Shown here: positions 6,868-15,340 of the stretch, piece by piece
Layout: every line of letters begins with the position of its first letter
How positions within the stretch are numbered: the stretch's first letter is position 1
Source: Bacteroidetes bacterium UBA4009
Lineage (GTDB): Bacteria; Bacteroidota; Bacteroidia; NS11-12g; UBA9320
DNA length: 18,151 nucleotides
Direction of reading: 5' to 3'
Assembly: GCA_002384205.1 (NCBI GenBank)
Contig: DGBH01000177.1
Location: forward strand, 1 to 18,151
Notes under the pieces: generated by a model
The model's database searches: none
Told to the model about the DNA's origin: nothing
Seen by the model: only the letters and a program-made list of their open reading frames with translations
Position numbers and translations under genes: made by a program

Positions 6868-8280
6868 TTGAAAACCGACTCCGAGCCCTTTCAACAGATT
6901 CTGCTTCTTATATCCTCAGAAGTTCACACTTCTAACTTAGGAAGTGATGTACTATTAGGTGTTTTTGGATTAATTGTAATCCTCTTTTTCCTCCTTCTTT
7001 CAGGTTTATTTTCTAGTGCTGAAAACGCTTTTTTTAGCCTAAGCCCAAACGACCTTGTCCTTCTTAATGAAGAAGATAGTCAAGCATCTAAAACAGCCCT
7101 TGAGCTTATAAACGATCCAGATCGTAAGACGGCTACGCAACGATTACTTGCCACCATATTGATTATGAATAACTTGGTGAATGTTTTCATAATTATCTTC
7201 TCATCCTTTCTTTTTGATTCCTTATTTAGTTTTCAAGACTGGATAACTCCTTTCTTTATACTAAAAAAAGGAATTATTGGATTTTCGGTTCAGGTGGTAC
7301 TAATCACATTTCTTCTTGTATTGCTCGGTGAAATTATCCCAAAAATATATGCCACAAAAAATAATTTGAAAGTGGTTCGCTTTATGGGTAAGCCACTGCA
7401 GATATGTTACCGTATTTTTAAACCTATCATTTTAGGTCTTTCCGCAAGCTCATCCATTTTTGATAAATACCTCAAAAAGCAAATGCACAATATTTCAGTG
7501 GAAGAAATAAATCAAGCCATTGATATAGCAGATGAAAACAAGGAAATTGAAGAAAAACATATTTTAAAAGGTATTATTAGTTTCGGGAATACAAGCGTTA
7601 AGCAAATCATGAAGCCACGTACCGAAGTAAGTGGTATAGATATTAGCACAGACGCCCAAGAACTCCTAACAACCATCGTTGGATGGAGCTATAGCCGCAT
7701 CCCTGTGTATGAGGATTCTTTTGATCAAGTTCGAGGTATTTTGTATGTGAAAGATCTTTTGCCTCATATTCATAAAAAAACAAATTTCAATTGGCAAAAC
7801 TTACTAAAACAACCTTTTTATGTTCCTGAACATAAAAAGATAGACGATCTGCTCCAAGAGTTTCAAGATAAACGAGTACATATGGCTATTGTAGTAGACG
7901 AGTATGGCGGTACAAAAGGAATTGTAACCATGGAAGATATTTTAGAGGAAGTTTTTGGAGAAATCAAAGATGAATTTGACGATGTAGATGAGATTTCCTT
8001 TACCAAGGTAGACGATCTAACGTATCAGTTTGAAGGAAAAACTCCCTTACTTGAGCTTTGTAAGATTTTAAACTTTAGTAATGATTACTTTGAAAAAGTA
8101 AGAGGAGATGCTGATACTATTGGCGGGTTACTTATGGAAATAGAAGGCGAGATCCCTTATAAAGGGACGACCATAATTTTAGACTACCTATCCTTTACCA
8201 TTATTGCGGCAGATAATAGACGTATTAAAAGAGTTCAATTAGAATTAGACCCTAGTTTAATCGAAAATAATGAAGACTAA
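6868..8280 (+). CDS. gldE: gliding motility protein GldE (CNNM/CBS/CorC-type membrane protein)
   Basis: A 470-residue integral membrane protein: a CNNM (DUF21) transmembrane domain with hydrophobic segments at about 27-48, 93-118, 137-156 and 173-195 and the motif GEIIPK (154-159). A CBS pair follows (about 246-370, with MKPRTEV and YSRIPVYE), then a CorC/HlyC domain (about 384-465). In Flavobacterium, GldE is needed for gliding and type IX secretion and acts with GldD; the domain family is otherwise linked to metal transport or efflux. The immediate neighbour gldD makes GldE the best name. The start is TTG at 6868, since no in-frame ATG lies between the ssb stop and here. Its last 11 nt overlap gldD. 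Confidence 0.92.
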   Translation: MKTDSEPFQQILLLISSEVHTSNLGSDVLLGVFGLIVILFFLLLSGLFSSAENAFFSLSPNDLVLLNEEDSQASKTALELINDPDRKTATQRLLATILIMNNLVNVFIIIFSSFLFDSLFSFQDWITPFFILKKGIIGFSVQVVLITFLLVLLGEIIPKIYATKNNLKVVRFMGKPLQICYRIFKPIILGLSASSSIFDKYLKKQMHNISVEEINQAIDIADENKEIEEKHILKGIISFGNTSVKQIMKPRTEVSGIDISTDAQELLTTIVGWSYSRIPVYEDSFDQVRGILYVKDLLPHIHKKTNFNWQNLLKQPFYVPEHKKIDDLLQEFQDKRVHMAIVVDEYGGTKGIVTMEDILEEVFGEIKDEFDDVDEISFTKVDDLTYQFEGKTPLLELCKILNFSNDYFEKVRGDADTIGGLLMEIEGEIPYKGTTIILDYLSFTIIAADNRRIKRVQLELDPSLIENNED

Positions 8281-8842
8281 ATTTAGTATCCTAATACTTG
8301 CAGCACTGTTTCAATTTAGTTGCAGCACCTATATACCTAAGCCAAAAGCATATCCTCGTGTAATCTATCCTGATAAAGCATATAATAAGGCAGAAGTGAA
8401 ATGTCCTTTCAGCTTTGAAAAGCCGGTATATAGTATTCTGAATCCTTATGGCGATGACGTAAATAAATGTTGGTATAATCTAGTGTTTACCCCTTTTGAT
8501 GCTACATTACACTTAAGCTACATACCCATTACGGGCACAAAAGAATTAGATAGTTTGGCTGAAGATGCCTACAGAATGGTTTTTACGCCTCATATACAAC
8601 GAGCAGAAGAAATTATTGAACGTGAAATATCCGATACCAGCAGAGGATTATTCGGAATGATTTATGATTTAGAAGGTAAGACTGCTACACCATTCAACTT
8701 TTATCTAACCGATGGCGCAAAACATTTTATTCGAGGCTCTTTCTATTTTAATAAAAAAACTGAGATGGATAGTGTAATGCCCATATACACTTTTTTAAAT
8801 GCCGATATAATTCGTGCTTTAGAAACTTTTCAGTTTCAATAG
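8270..8842 (+). CDS. gldD: gliding motility lipoprotein GldD
   Basis: A 190-residue protein with a lipoprotein-type signal: hydrophobic stretch FSILILAALFQF followed by Cys18, the likely lipidation site, though the lipobox is loose. The mature part (YIPKPKAYPRVIYPDKAY, then FDATLHLSYIP and the TPFNFYLTDG block) matches GldD, an essential gliding and type IX secretion component of unclear biochemical role. The start ATG lies inside the end of gldE with an 11-nt overlap, implying coupled translation. It ends the operon and converges on the M23 peptidase gene with only 13 nt between stops and no visible terminator hairpin. Confidence 0.92.
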   Translation: MKTKFSILILAALFQFSCSTYIPKPKAYPRVIYPDKAYNKAEVKCPFSFEKPVYSILNPYGDDVNKCWYNLVFTPFDATLHLSYIPITGTKELDSLAEDAYRMVFTPHIQRAEEIIEREISDTSRGLFGMIYDLEGKTATPFNFYLTDGAKHFIRGSFYFNKKTEMDSVMPIYTFLNADIIRALETFQFQ

Positions 8843-8855
8843 CATATATTCTATT

Positions 8856-9758
8856 CTACTTTATTCTAAGATTTTTTCCGATGGGAAGTGGTGAATTTCT
8901 AGTCATTTTATTCAGCTTACAAAGAGTATTAACGGGGATGTTATATTTCTTTGATATAGCATAAAGAGTGTCCCCTTTTTTGACCTTATGATACTTCTTT
9001 TGAGGTATGCTAACCACAATGGGCTTCCCTGTATTTGTTGCTCCACTATACTCCTGATCCGATGATTGTAGAACTTTGTATTTTATGTATGGGAACCAAG
9101 TATGATTGATGTACACTTTGGGAACTGCAAGCGTATAATTGGTAAAATCAATGATGCGAGCAGGATCAAAAGCCTGACCCATTATCCTCACTTCAAAGTG
9201 TAGATGCGGCCCGGTACTTCGTCCGGTACTCCCACCAAAACCAATGGTATCTCCGGCACTGACAATTTGATTTCGCTCAACAATAGCTTCTGACAAATGC
9301 GCATATAGGGTCTCCAAGCCGTTTTCATGACGTATAACTATATAATTACCAAAACCGCCAGCATTGTACCGCTGCATCCTGACAACACCGTCAAAGGCCG
9401 CACATACCGGATCACCGATATCCAGACTTATGTCTATACCCTTATGCCAACGACTTTTACGCCATCCATATTTAGAAGTAACTCGACCCTGAATAGGATG
9501 ATAATATGGAGAATTTGAATCCGCCAACATAATAAGAAACCCCCATGACATGTGTTCTGCATTATATGCAGGGCTATCGACATGATCTGGATCCCAACTA
9601 TTCCCATAAATTATTTGTGCAGGAACAATATCCTCATCAAAATCAGGATATTGAATTCGATAGGTAGATGAAGTATCTTGTGAAAAACTGGGAAAAGCTA
9701 GCGTGATTGCTAGAAAAGCAATGCTAAACTTCCAATATTTCTCTAATTTTCTTCTCAT
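8856..9758 (-). CDS. secreted M23 (LytM-type) peptidase with C-terminal LysM domain
   Basis: A 300-residue exported protein: signal peptide about 1-26 (n-region MRRKLEKYWK, cleavage near SFSQ), an M23 metallopeptidase domain (about 85-205) and a LysM peptidoglycan-binding domain (about 255-299, YHKVKKGDTLYAISKKYNIP). All M23 zinc and catalytic residues are present: H105 and D109 (HKGID), H154 (YAHL), H185 and H187 (GPHLHFE). It is therefore likely an active peptidoglycan endopeptidase rather than a degenerate LytM regulator. The start ATG overlaps the end of ribF by 35 nt, and no shorter start would keep the signal peptide. It is the last gene of the eight-gene minus-strand run. Confidence 0.93.
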   Translation of the reverse strand: MRRKLEKYWKFSIAFLAITLAFPSFSQDTSSTYRIQYPDFDEDIVPAQIIYGNSWDPDHVDSPAYNAEHMSWGFLIMLADSNSPYYHPIQGRVTSKYGWRKSRWHKGIDISLDIGDPVCAAFDGVVRMQRYNAGGFGNYIVIRHENGLETLYAHLSEAIVERNQIVSAGDTIGFGGSTGRSTGPHLHFEVRIMGQAFDPARIIDFTNYTLAVPKVYINHTWFPYIKYKVLQSSDQEYSGATNTGKPIVVSIPQKKYHKVKKGDTLYAISKKYNIPVNTLCKLNKMTRNSPLPIGKNLRIK

Positions 9759-10653
9759 CCATTCTTAATGCTTTGATTAGTGAATCTGCGCTATCGAACT
9801 TTTGCTCAGACCGGTGTCTGGCCACAAATTCAACTGAAATTTGTTTATGGTACACATTCTCATTGAAATCAAATACATGAACTTCTATGTTCCACTTATT
9901 GTCTTCAAAAGTAGGATTGTAGCCAATATTAAGCATGCCTGGATGTATTATTTTGTCTATATATACCCACACTGCATACACACCGTTTAATGGCACAAGC
10001 TTAAAACTGCTATCTAACCTAATATTAGCGGTAGGAAATCCTAGTGTTCTGCCTCGTTGATGCCCTTCTTCTACTTTACCACTTATCACATAACGTGTTC
10101 CTAAATATTGATTAGCTAAGTAGACATCTCCTTCTAAAAGTGCTCGCCTTATTTTGGTGCTACTTACTATACTTTCGGATATATCTTGGGCTGGAATTTC
10201 AGACAGTTGAAATTGATACAATGTAGCAAGCTCTTTCATTTGTTCTATCCCGCCTTCTCTTCCCCTTCCAAAACGATGATCATAGCCAATTATAAGTTTT
10301 GCTATATGTAACTTATCTACTAGAATATCTTTGACAAATGCCGCTGCACTAAGTTGACTAAATTCTTGAGTGAACGGAATTATAATCAAATAATCTATGC
10401 CTAAATCCGCGACCAATTCTATTTTTTCTTCTATCGTAGTAAGAAGCTTTAAGTCATTTTTATCTGGATTTAGGACCAATCTAGGATGCGGATAAAATGT
10501 AAGCAGTACACTTTCTCCTTCCATTTTTTTTGCCTCAGACACCACTTGACTTAAAATTTTCTTATGGCCAAAATGCACACCATCAAATGTACCTTGTGTA
10601 AGAACTATGGGTTTTTTTGATGAAAAACGTGTTATGTCGTATAGTACCTTCAA
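9724..10653 (-). CDS. ribF: bifunctional riboflavin kinase / FAD synthetase
   Basis: A 309-residue RibF that converts riboflavin to FMN and FMN to FAD. The N-terminal adenylyltransferase part has GTFDGVHFGH (21-30), GYDHRFGRGREG (123-134) and SSTKIR (165-170). The C-terminal kinase part has TLGFPTANI (203-211), NIGYNPTF (242-249) and the catalytic Glu in IEVHVFDF. The start is TTG at 10651-10653; together with the truB stop it forms the overlap TTGA, so translation is probably coupled. Its 3' end overlaps the M23 peptidase gene. Confidence 0.95.
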   Translation of the reverse strand: MKVLYDITRFSSKKPIVLTQGTFDGVHFGHKKILSQVVSEAKKMEGESVLLTFYPHPRLVLNPDKNDLKLLTTIEEKIELVADLGIDYLIIIPFTQEFSQLSAAAFVKDILVDKLHIAKLIIGYDHRFGRGREGGIEQMKELATLYQFQLSEIPAQDISESIVSSTKIRRALLEGDVYLANQYLGTRYVISGKVEEGHQRGRTLGFPTANIRLDSSFKLVPLNGVYAVWVYIDKIIHPGMLNIGYNPTFEDNKWNIEVHVFDFNENVYHKQISVEFVARHRSEQKFDSADSLIKALRMDEKKIREILEV

Positions 10654-11348
10654 TTTTCCAGTTGTCGTGCGAATTTGAAAAAATCTTCTTGCGTTTTAAT
10701 ATCTTCCATTTGACAGGCATTTAGCAACGTATACTCACCTATTCTCGTTCGCACTAATGATGACATATAGGCTGCACTCTCTAACGTCACGCCTAAGTCT
10801 CGGGCTAATGATCGTATATACGTACCCTTACTGCAAATTATATCGAAGCTCACCGTTGGCAAATGGCATGAATCTACCAGATACTGTGCAATGTGCGCAT
10901 CTCTATACTTTAATTCTACTTCCTCTCCCTTTCGTGCATGCTCATATGCTCGCTTGCCATTAACTCTAATAGCAGAGTGCTGCGGTGGGACTTGTCGTAT
11001 ATCGCCTCTAAACTGAGAAACAGCATGCTCTACCAGATCAGAAGTAATATGCTCAAGGGGAAACCCAGTTATAACTTCCTGTTCTAAATCAAATGACTCC
11101 GTAGTGGCACCTAGCTCAAACGTTCCGGTGTATTGTTTTTCTTTAGCTTGAAGATAGTCTATTTTTTTAGTGTATTTACCATAGCAAACAATGAGCAGAC
11201 CTGTAGCCAAAGGATCTAGCGTACCAGCGTGACCTATTTTTTTGATTCTAGAAATATTACGCAGTTTTTTTACTACATCAAAACTAGTCCATTCATAGGG
11301 TTTATTAATTAGTAAAAACCCACCTTCTTCCACGCTTATTTCACTCAT
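10650..11348 (-). CDS. truB: tRNA pseudouridine-55 synthase TruB
   Basis: A 232-residue TruB, which makes pseudouridine 55 in the T-loop of tRNAs. The nucleophile is D45 in GHAGTLDPLATG (39-50). The motif GTYIRSLARDLG lies in the second half. It lacks a C-terminal PUA domain, as is common for short TruB proteins. The ATG overlaps the upstream permease stop by one base (TAATG), and its own stop overlaps the ribF start. TruB next to RibF is a widely conserved pairing. Confidence 0.96.
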   Translation of the reverse strand: MSEISVEEGGFLLINKPYEWTSFDVVKKLRNISRIKKIGHAGTLDPLATGLLIVCYGKYTKKIDYLQAKEKQYTGTFELGATTESFDLEQEVITGFPLEHITSDLVEHAVSQFRGDIRQVPPQHSAIRVNGKRAYEHARKGEEVELKYRDAHIAQYLVDSCHLPTVSFDIICSKGTYIRSLARDLGVTLESAAYMSSLVRTRIGEYTLLNACQMEDIKTQEDFFKFARQLEN

Positions 11349-12430
11349 TATTTTTGGGCTAGTTTATACATAATAAACGCAATGATACCGAAAATAAGAT
11401 TGGGGAATATCACCGCTAAAAGCGGATGTAACGACCCACTAGATCCGTATGCCAAGAAAAACTGGAATACGATAAGAAAACTAAAACTGACTAATAATCC
11501 AATTCCTAAATTTAATCCTATACCACCTCTACTCTTTTTGGAAGAAACACTAACGCCAATTACAGTAAGAATTATCATGGCTAAGGGCATTGCAAATCGC
11601 TTATACTTTTCGGTAACGTAAAAAAATGTATGCCCCGTACCTCGCATTTTTTCGGAAGCAATCATGTGATCCAATTCGCTCAAATTAAACATTTGAACAT
11701 CATCATTTTTTCTAAAAAAGTCTTCAGGATTAAAAGGGATTAACGTATCCAAAACAGCACCCTTTTCAATAATTTCTATTCCGTCAACAAACTCTCTTGT
11801 CCACCATTTTTGCATTCTCCAACTTTTCGTCTTCTTGTTCCATATCATTCTATCCGCATATAACTTGGCAACTAATCTTCCATTTTCAACTTGTTCTAAG
11901 CTCACTTTAAAGCCCGCACTATCTGAAAAATTAAAATTGCGAATACTTAAAATTTGACCTGGAGATATTTGTGTTTTTATTTGAGAAGCACTATAATGTT
12001 GCTGGTCTCTAATGTACTTATTTTCAAAGACAACTCGTGTTTTATCTGCCTTGGGTATAACCCATGCGAACAAACTAAATGACACCAAAGCCAAAAAAAT
12101 AGCAGTTAGAATATAGGGCAGCAATAAGCGTCTATAGGATACCCCACTTGCAAGTATGGCTACAATCTCAGAATTCTGGGACATTTTTGAAGTAAAGAAA
12201 ATAACGGATATAAAAACGAATACAGGACTAAACAGGTTTAGAAGAAACGGTATCCAGTTGATATAGTAATTGAAAATTATTTCACTAAAAGGTGCGTCAT
12301 TTCTCATAAAATCATCAATCTTTTCAGAAAGATCAAAGACCATAATAATGACCGTAAAAAGTCCCAAAGCCAAAGCAAAAGCCCCTAGAAACCTTTTTAT
12401 AATGTAGTAGTCTATTTTAGTTAATCTCAC
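11348..12430 (-). CDS. lptG: LptF/LptG-type (YjgP/YjgQ) lipopolysaccharide export permease
   Basis: A 360-residue inner-membrane protein with six predicted helices: about 14-33, 60-80 and 101-124 before the periplasmic beta-rich domain (about 125-270), and about 278-296, 302-323 and 332-356 after it. This 3+3 topology with the N-terminal KIDYYIIKRFLGAF is typical of LptF/LptG, which with LptB move LPS out of the inner membrane toward the LptC-LptA bridge. Which of the two paralogues it is cannot be settled here. The start is GTG at 12428-12430. It follows the four-helix-bundle gene by 30 nt and overlaps truB by one base. Confidence 0.9.
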   Translation of the reverse strand: MRLTKIDYYIIKRFLGAFALALGLFTVIIMVFDLSEKIDDFMRNDAPFSEIIFNYYINWIPFLLNLFSPVFVFISVIFFTSKMSQNSEIVAILASGVSYRRLLLPYILTAIFLALVSFSLFAWVIPKADKTRVVFENKYIRDQQHYSASQIKTQISPGQILSIRNFNFSDSAGFKVSLEQVENGRLVAKLYADRMIWNKKTKSWRMQKWWTREFVDGIEIIEKGAVLDTLIPFNPEDFFRKNDDVQMFNLSELDHMIASEKMRGTGHTFFYVTEKYKRFAMPLAMIILTVIGVSVSSKKSRGGIGLNLGIGLLVSFSFLIVFQFFLAYGSSGSLHPLLAVIFPNLIFGIIAFIMYKLAQK

Positions 12431-12460
12431 TTACTCCACGTTTTTGAGACAATGATTCTC

Positions 12461-12814
12461 CTAATAATTAGGTTTTATTTTGCGTATTGCCATTGCAAAT
12501 AAATGAGAAATAGCTTCACTTTCTGCCAGAATCGGATTAATGATGGCTGAATCGAGATAGTTTTCTTCATGAATCAACTCAAGCCAATAGTGACAACCAT
12601 CTGCAGCCTCTTTTGCTTCACTCAATTTTTTACCAAAAAAATCAGAGTTTTGTGTCATCATAAGACCTTTTGATTTTATAGCCATTTCTGTAGCTCGATC
12701 AATCAACTGTCCTCTCATTAAATTACAAAGAGTTATTTCTGCAGGCAACACTAATGCTATTTTTAAGCATGTTTTGCTTAATAATTTTGCTCGCCCGTAT
12801 ACATCATCCATCAT
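12461..12814 (-). CDS. four-helix-bundle protein, S23/IVP-like family
   Basis: A 117-residue helical protein. The order of segments fits the four-helix-bundle family first seen in 23S rRNA intervening sequences (S23/IVP) and also used as Avd in diversity-generating retroelements: DDVYGRAKLLSKTCLKIA (3-20), a linker with LPAE, the RGQLIDRATEMAIKSK block (34-49), FFGKKLSEAKEAADGCHYWLEL (59-80, read in two parts) and a final amphipathic helix. The frame stays open to 12904, but the ATG at 12812-12814 forms an ATGA overlap with the tgt stop and starts exactly where the family homology begins, so I use it. The function of free-standing members is not established. It sits inside the tgt-lptG run. 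Confidence 0.75.
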   Translation of the reverse strand: MMDDVYGRAKLLSKTCLKIALVLPAEITLCNLMRGQLIDRATEMAIKSKGLMMTQNSDFFGKKLSEAKEAADGCHYWLELIHEENYLDSAIINPILAESEAISHLFAMAIRKIKPNY

Positions 12815-13929
12815 AAACGTACGTTTAACTTTGCTATCATTTGATTTTTCCAAGGTAAAAAAGTGTCGGCTAATATTTGCTTGCGTGCTTCGGTTACCAA
12901 CCATAAGTAAAATCGTAAATTATGCTCACTGGCTATTTGTGCACCCAAATACTCTTTGGCTTTAAAAAGATGTTTTAAATATGCTTTACTATAGTGTGGC
13001 GTATGATCTTCATCAACCGGACTATAGTCGTCTTCCCACTTTTTATTGATAATATTTATAGTACCCTCTTTGGTAAATAGCATACCATTCCGTGCATTGC
13101 GGGTTGGCATTACACAGTCAAACATATCAATACCTAGATGAATACATTCTAATATATTAGCTGGTGTACCCACACCCATTAAGTAACGTGGTTTGTCTTT
13201 CGGAACTATATTACATATCTGTTCCGTAATGCGGTACATATCTTCGTGAGGTTCACCTACAGAAAGACCGCCAATGGCTATACCTTCTGTATCTTGTCTC
13301 AAACAATATTCGGTACTTTGTAATCTTAGATCTTCAAAAACACTTCCTTGAATAATAGGAAAAAGCTGCTGAGAATATCCGTAAATTGGCTCAGTTTCAT
13401 TGAATCTAGTAACACATCTATCTAGCCATCTGTGCGTGGTGTGCATTGAGTTAGTCGCATATTCTCTCGTTGCAGGATAAGGAGTACACTCATCAAAAGC
13501 CATAATAATATCAGCACCAATAATTCGCTGAGTATCCATCACATTTTCAGGAGTAAATAATAATTTATGCCCATCTATATGACTTCTAAAAATAACACCA
13601 TCTTCGGTTATTTTTCGTTGATCAGAAATGCTATATACTTGAAATCCTCCACTATCGGTAAGCATTGGCCTATCCCAGTTGATAAATTTATGCAGTCCTC
13701 CAGCGCCTTTTAAAATATCTAATCCTGGCCGCAGGTAAAGGTGATAGGTATTGCCTAAAATAATTTTAGCGTCTATCTTATTTTTTAAAATCTCTTGGTC
13801 CACGGCTTTCACCGTTCCTTGAGTGCCCACGGGCATAAAAATAGGGGTTGGGATTTCACCGTGGTCTGTAGTTATAAGACCCGCTCTGGCTTTGGTATCC
13901 TTTTCGGTGTGCTGAAGTTTGAAAAACAC
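12811..13929 (-). CDS. tgt: tRNA-guanine(34) transglycosylase
   Basis: A 372-residue Tgt, which exchanges guanine 34 in GUN-anticodon tRNAs for preQ1 in queuosine synthesis. Catalytic parts are intact: D92 in DSGGFQVYS, D271 in MFDCVMPTRNARNG, and the substrate loop GGLSVGEP (220-227). The zinc site is altered. Where most bacterial enzymes have C-x-C-x2-C, this one reads PVDEDHTPHYSKAYL (304-318), about four residues shorter and with no Cys; the His of the fourth ligand (H336) remains. I recall a similar loss in other Bacteroidota Tgt proteins. The start is GTG at 13927-13929, overlapping the porT stop by one base. Confidence 0.95.
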   Translation of the reverse strand: MFFKLQHTEKDTKARAGLITTDHGEIPTPIFMPVGTQGTVKAVDQEILKNKIDAKIILGNTYHLYLRPGLDILKGAGGLHKFINWDRPMLTDSGGFQVYSISDQRKITEDGVIFRSHIDGHKLLFTPENVMDTQRIIGADIIMAFDECTPYPATREYATNSMHTTHRWLDRCVTRFNETEPIYGYSQQLFPIIQGSVFEDLRLQSTEYCLRQDTEGIAIGGLSVGEPHEDMYRITEQICNIVPKDKPRYLMGVGTPANILECIHLGIDMFDCVMPTRNARNGMLFTKEGTINIINKKWEDDYSPVDEDHTPHYSKAYLKHLFKAKEYLGAQIASEHNLRFYLWLVTEARKQILADTFLPWKNQMIAKLNVRL

Positions 13930-14633
13930 TATTGAAAAATAAGACTAAATTGAAGTAATTTTGGAGACATTCGTTCGATACTGCTGGCATAAATAAAATT
14001 ATCCGGCACTTTTTGATTTCCTAAGCCGTTACTTAATTTTACTTCAGGACTGAACTTAAAAAAGTCATAGTAAAAATCAAATCCAAATCCTATATCATAA
14101 GAAAATGTATTTGGGTATAAAGCCACAATTGGCTTTGTATCGCTTCTATCTGTTTCAATATCGCTGGTAAAATCAAATCGATACGTAACACCACCAAGCA
14201 AGTATATTCTCCAGTTTTTATGACGGTCGCTCTTGTATTCAAACGTCATGGGTATCTCCATGTAGGTGGCTTCCATTTCAACTATTTTTGGCTTGGATGG
14301 TTGTGTTGACGTTTGTATAAACTGATAGTTCATATCTCTACGCGCGAATTGAATATTAAGCCCCGAACGTAAATCAATATTTTCTGCTATGCGAAAATTA
14401 ACAACTCCCCCCAAACCAAAGCCCGGATAAAATACAGACTCTATTAGCTTTAAGGTGTCCATATTTAGATTGTTATCTTTCAAAGAATACTTCATTTTAG
14501 CAGTATTGCCCATTAATGAGAAACCAAAACGTACTGGTTTTCTATCATACAGCGGATTAATCTCTTGCGCCTGCACGCTCATAGATATTGCTAAAAATAA
14601 GACTATTACTTTAATCCTGTGTATATACTGCAT
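13929..14633 (-). CDS. porT: type IX secretion / gliding protein PorT (SprT)
   Basis: A 234-residue outer-membrane beta-barrel protein with a signal peptide (about 1-22, ending SVQAQ). The mature part has alternating amphipathic strands (FGLGGVVNFRIAENIDLRSG, YLLGGVTYRFDF, FKFSPEVKLSNGLG) and the typical opening YDRKPVRFGFSLMGN. This pattern matches PorT of Porphyromonas, called SprT in Flavobacterium, a component required for type IX secretion. The position directly after ubiE is also what I recall from Flavobacteria. The ATG at 14631-14633 lies inside the end of ubiE (28-nt overlap); the signal peptide begins here, so a later start is unlikely. Confidence 0.85.
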   Translation of the reverse strand: MQYIHRIKVIVLFLAISMSVQAQEINPLYDRKPVRFGFSLMGNTAKMKYSLKDNNLNMDTLKLIESVFYPGFGLGGVVNFRIAENIDLRSGLNIQFARRDMNYQFIQTSTQPSKPKIVEMEATYMEIPMTFEYKSDRHKNWRIYLLGGVTYRFDFTSDIETDRSDTKPIVALYPNTFSYDIGFGFDFYYDFFKFSPEVKLSNGLGNQKVPDNFIYASSIERMSPKLLQFSLIFQ

Positions 14634-15325
14634 ATTCCAAAAGTTAAACGACGGTCTGTCACATTATTGTATTTCACGCTCGTCATTATTTGTTTAAACT
14701 CATCACCCTCAGGAAATGCTGCTACCGATTCAGGTAGGTATTTATACGCTGCATTATCGCCTGAAAACAACTTACCCCAAAGAGGCAACAGGGTTTTGTT
14801 GTAAATGCTAAAAATAACACCAAACAGGCCTTTAGGCTTTGAAAATTCAAGGATCATCGCTACGCCTCCTGGACGTAACACCCTGTTAATTTCTGCTAAA
14901 CCTTTTTCTAGATTTTCAAAATTACGAACACCAAAGGCTACTATAACTGCATCAAAACTAGCATCGTCAAATTGCAAATTCTCACTATCACCGCTCTCTA
15001 GACGAATATTAATTATGCCCTTTTCAGTTAGTTTTTTGCGTCCCACGTCGAGCATACCTTCACTAATGTCTACACCAATTACCTCTTCTGGATTTATCTT
15101 GAGCGTTGCTATAGCAAAATCTGCCGTACCTGTGGCCACATCCAAAATACGTTTAGGCTGATATGCTTCGAGCATTTTAATCGCCTTCTTTCGCCAGCCT
15201 TTATCTATACCTAGCGACAGAAATCTGTTCAGAAAATCGTATCGATGAGCTATATTATCAAACATTTGCTGCACTTGCTCTTTTTTCGAGCCTTCGGATT
15301 GATATGGTTTTACGGTGGTTCCCAT
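14606..15325 (-). CDS. ubiE: demethylmenaquinone methyltransferase
   Basis: A class I SAM methyltransferase of 239 residues, the UbiE/MenG family, which makes the last C-methylation in menaquinone synthesis. Visible signatures are MFDNIAHRYDFLNRFLSLGI near the N-terminus, the SAM loop LDVATGTADFA, the acidic residue in VIGVDISEGML, and the family block RVLRPGGVAMILEFSKP. I chose the ATG at 15323-15325 (MGTTVKPYQ). The frame also opens six codons earlier at a TTG, but that TTG lies inside a -7-like promoter box. It is the first gene of the long minus-strand operon, and the product feeds the quinone used by NQR. Confidence 0.94.
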   Translation of the reverse strand: MGTTVKPYQSEGSKKEQVQQMFDNIAHRYDFLNRFLSLGIDKGWRKKAIKMLEAYQPKRILDVATGTADFAIATLKINPEEVIGVDISEGMLDVGRKKLTEKGIINIRLESGDSENLQFDDASFDAVIVAFGVRNFENLEKGLAEINRVLRPGGVAMILEFSKPKGLFGVIFSIYNKTLLPLWGKLFSGDNAAYKYLPESVAAFPEGDEFKQIMTSVKYNNVTDRRLTFGICSIYTGLK

Positions 15326-15340
15326 TTTTTTAATACGTTG

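Noticed and set aside
12461..12814. Diversity-generating retroelement accessory (Avd) interpretation of the four-helix-bundle gene
   Set aside because: There is no reverse transcriptase, template/variable repeat pair or target protein nearby, so only the fold-level similarity remains.
12815..12904. The 30-codon upstream extension of the four-helix-bundle frame
   Set aside because: It runs over the end of tgt in another frame, has no family homology, and an ATGA-coupled start exists at 12814.
14805..15161. A 118-codon open frame on the plus strand opposite ubiE
   Set aside because: It is fully antisense to a clear methyltransferase gene, its translation is Ser/Pro/Ile-rich without recognisable motifs, and no promoter-like box precedes it.
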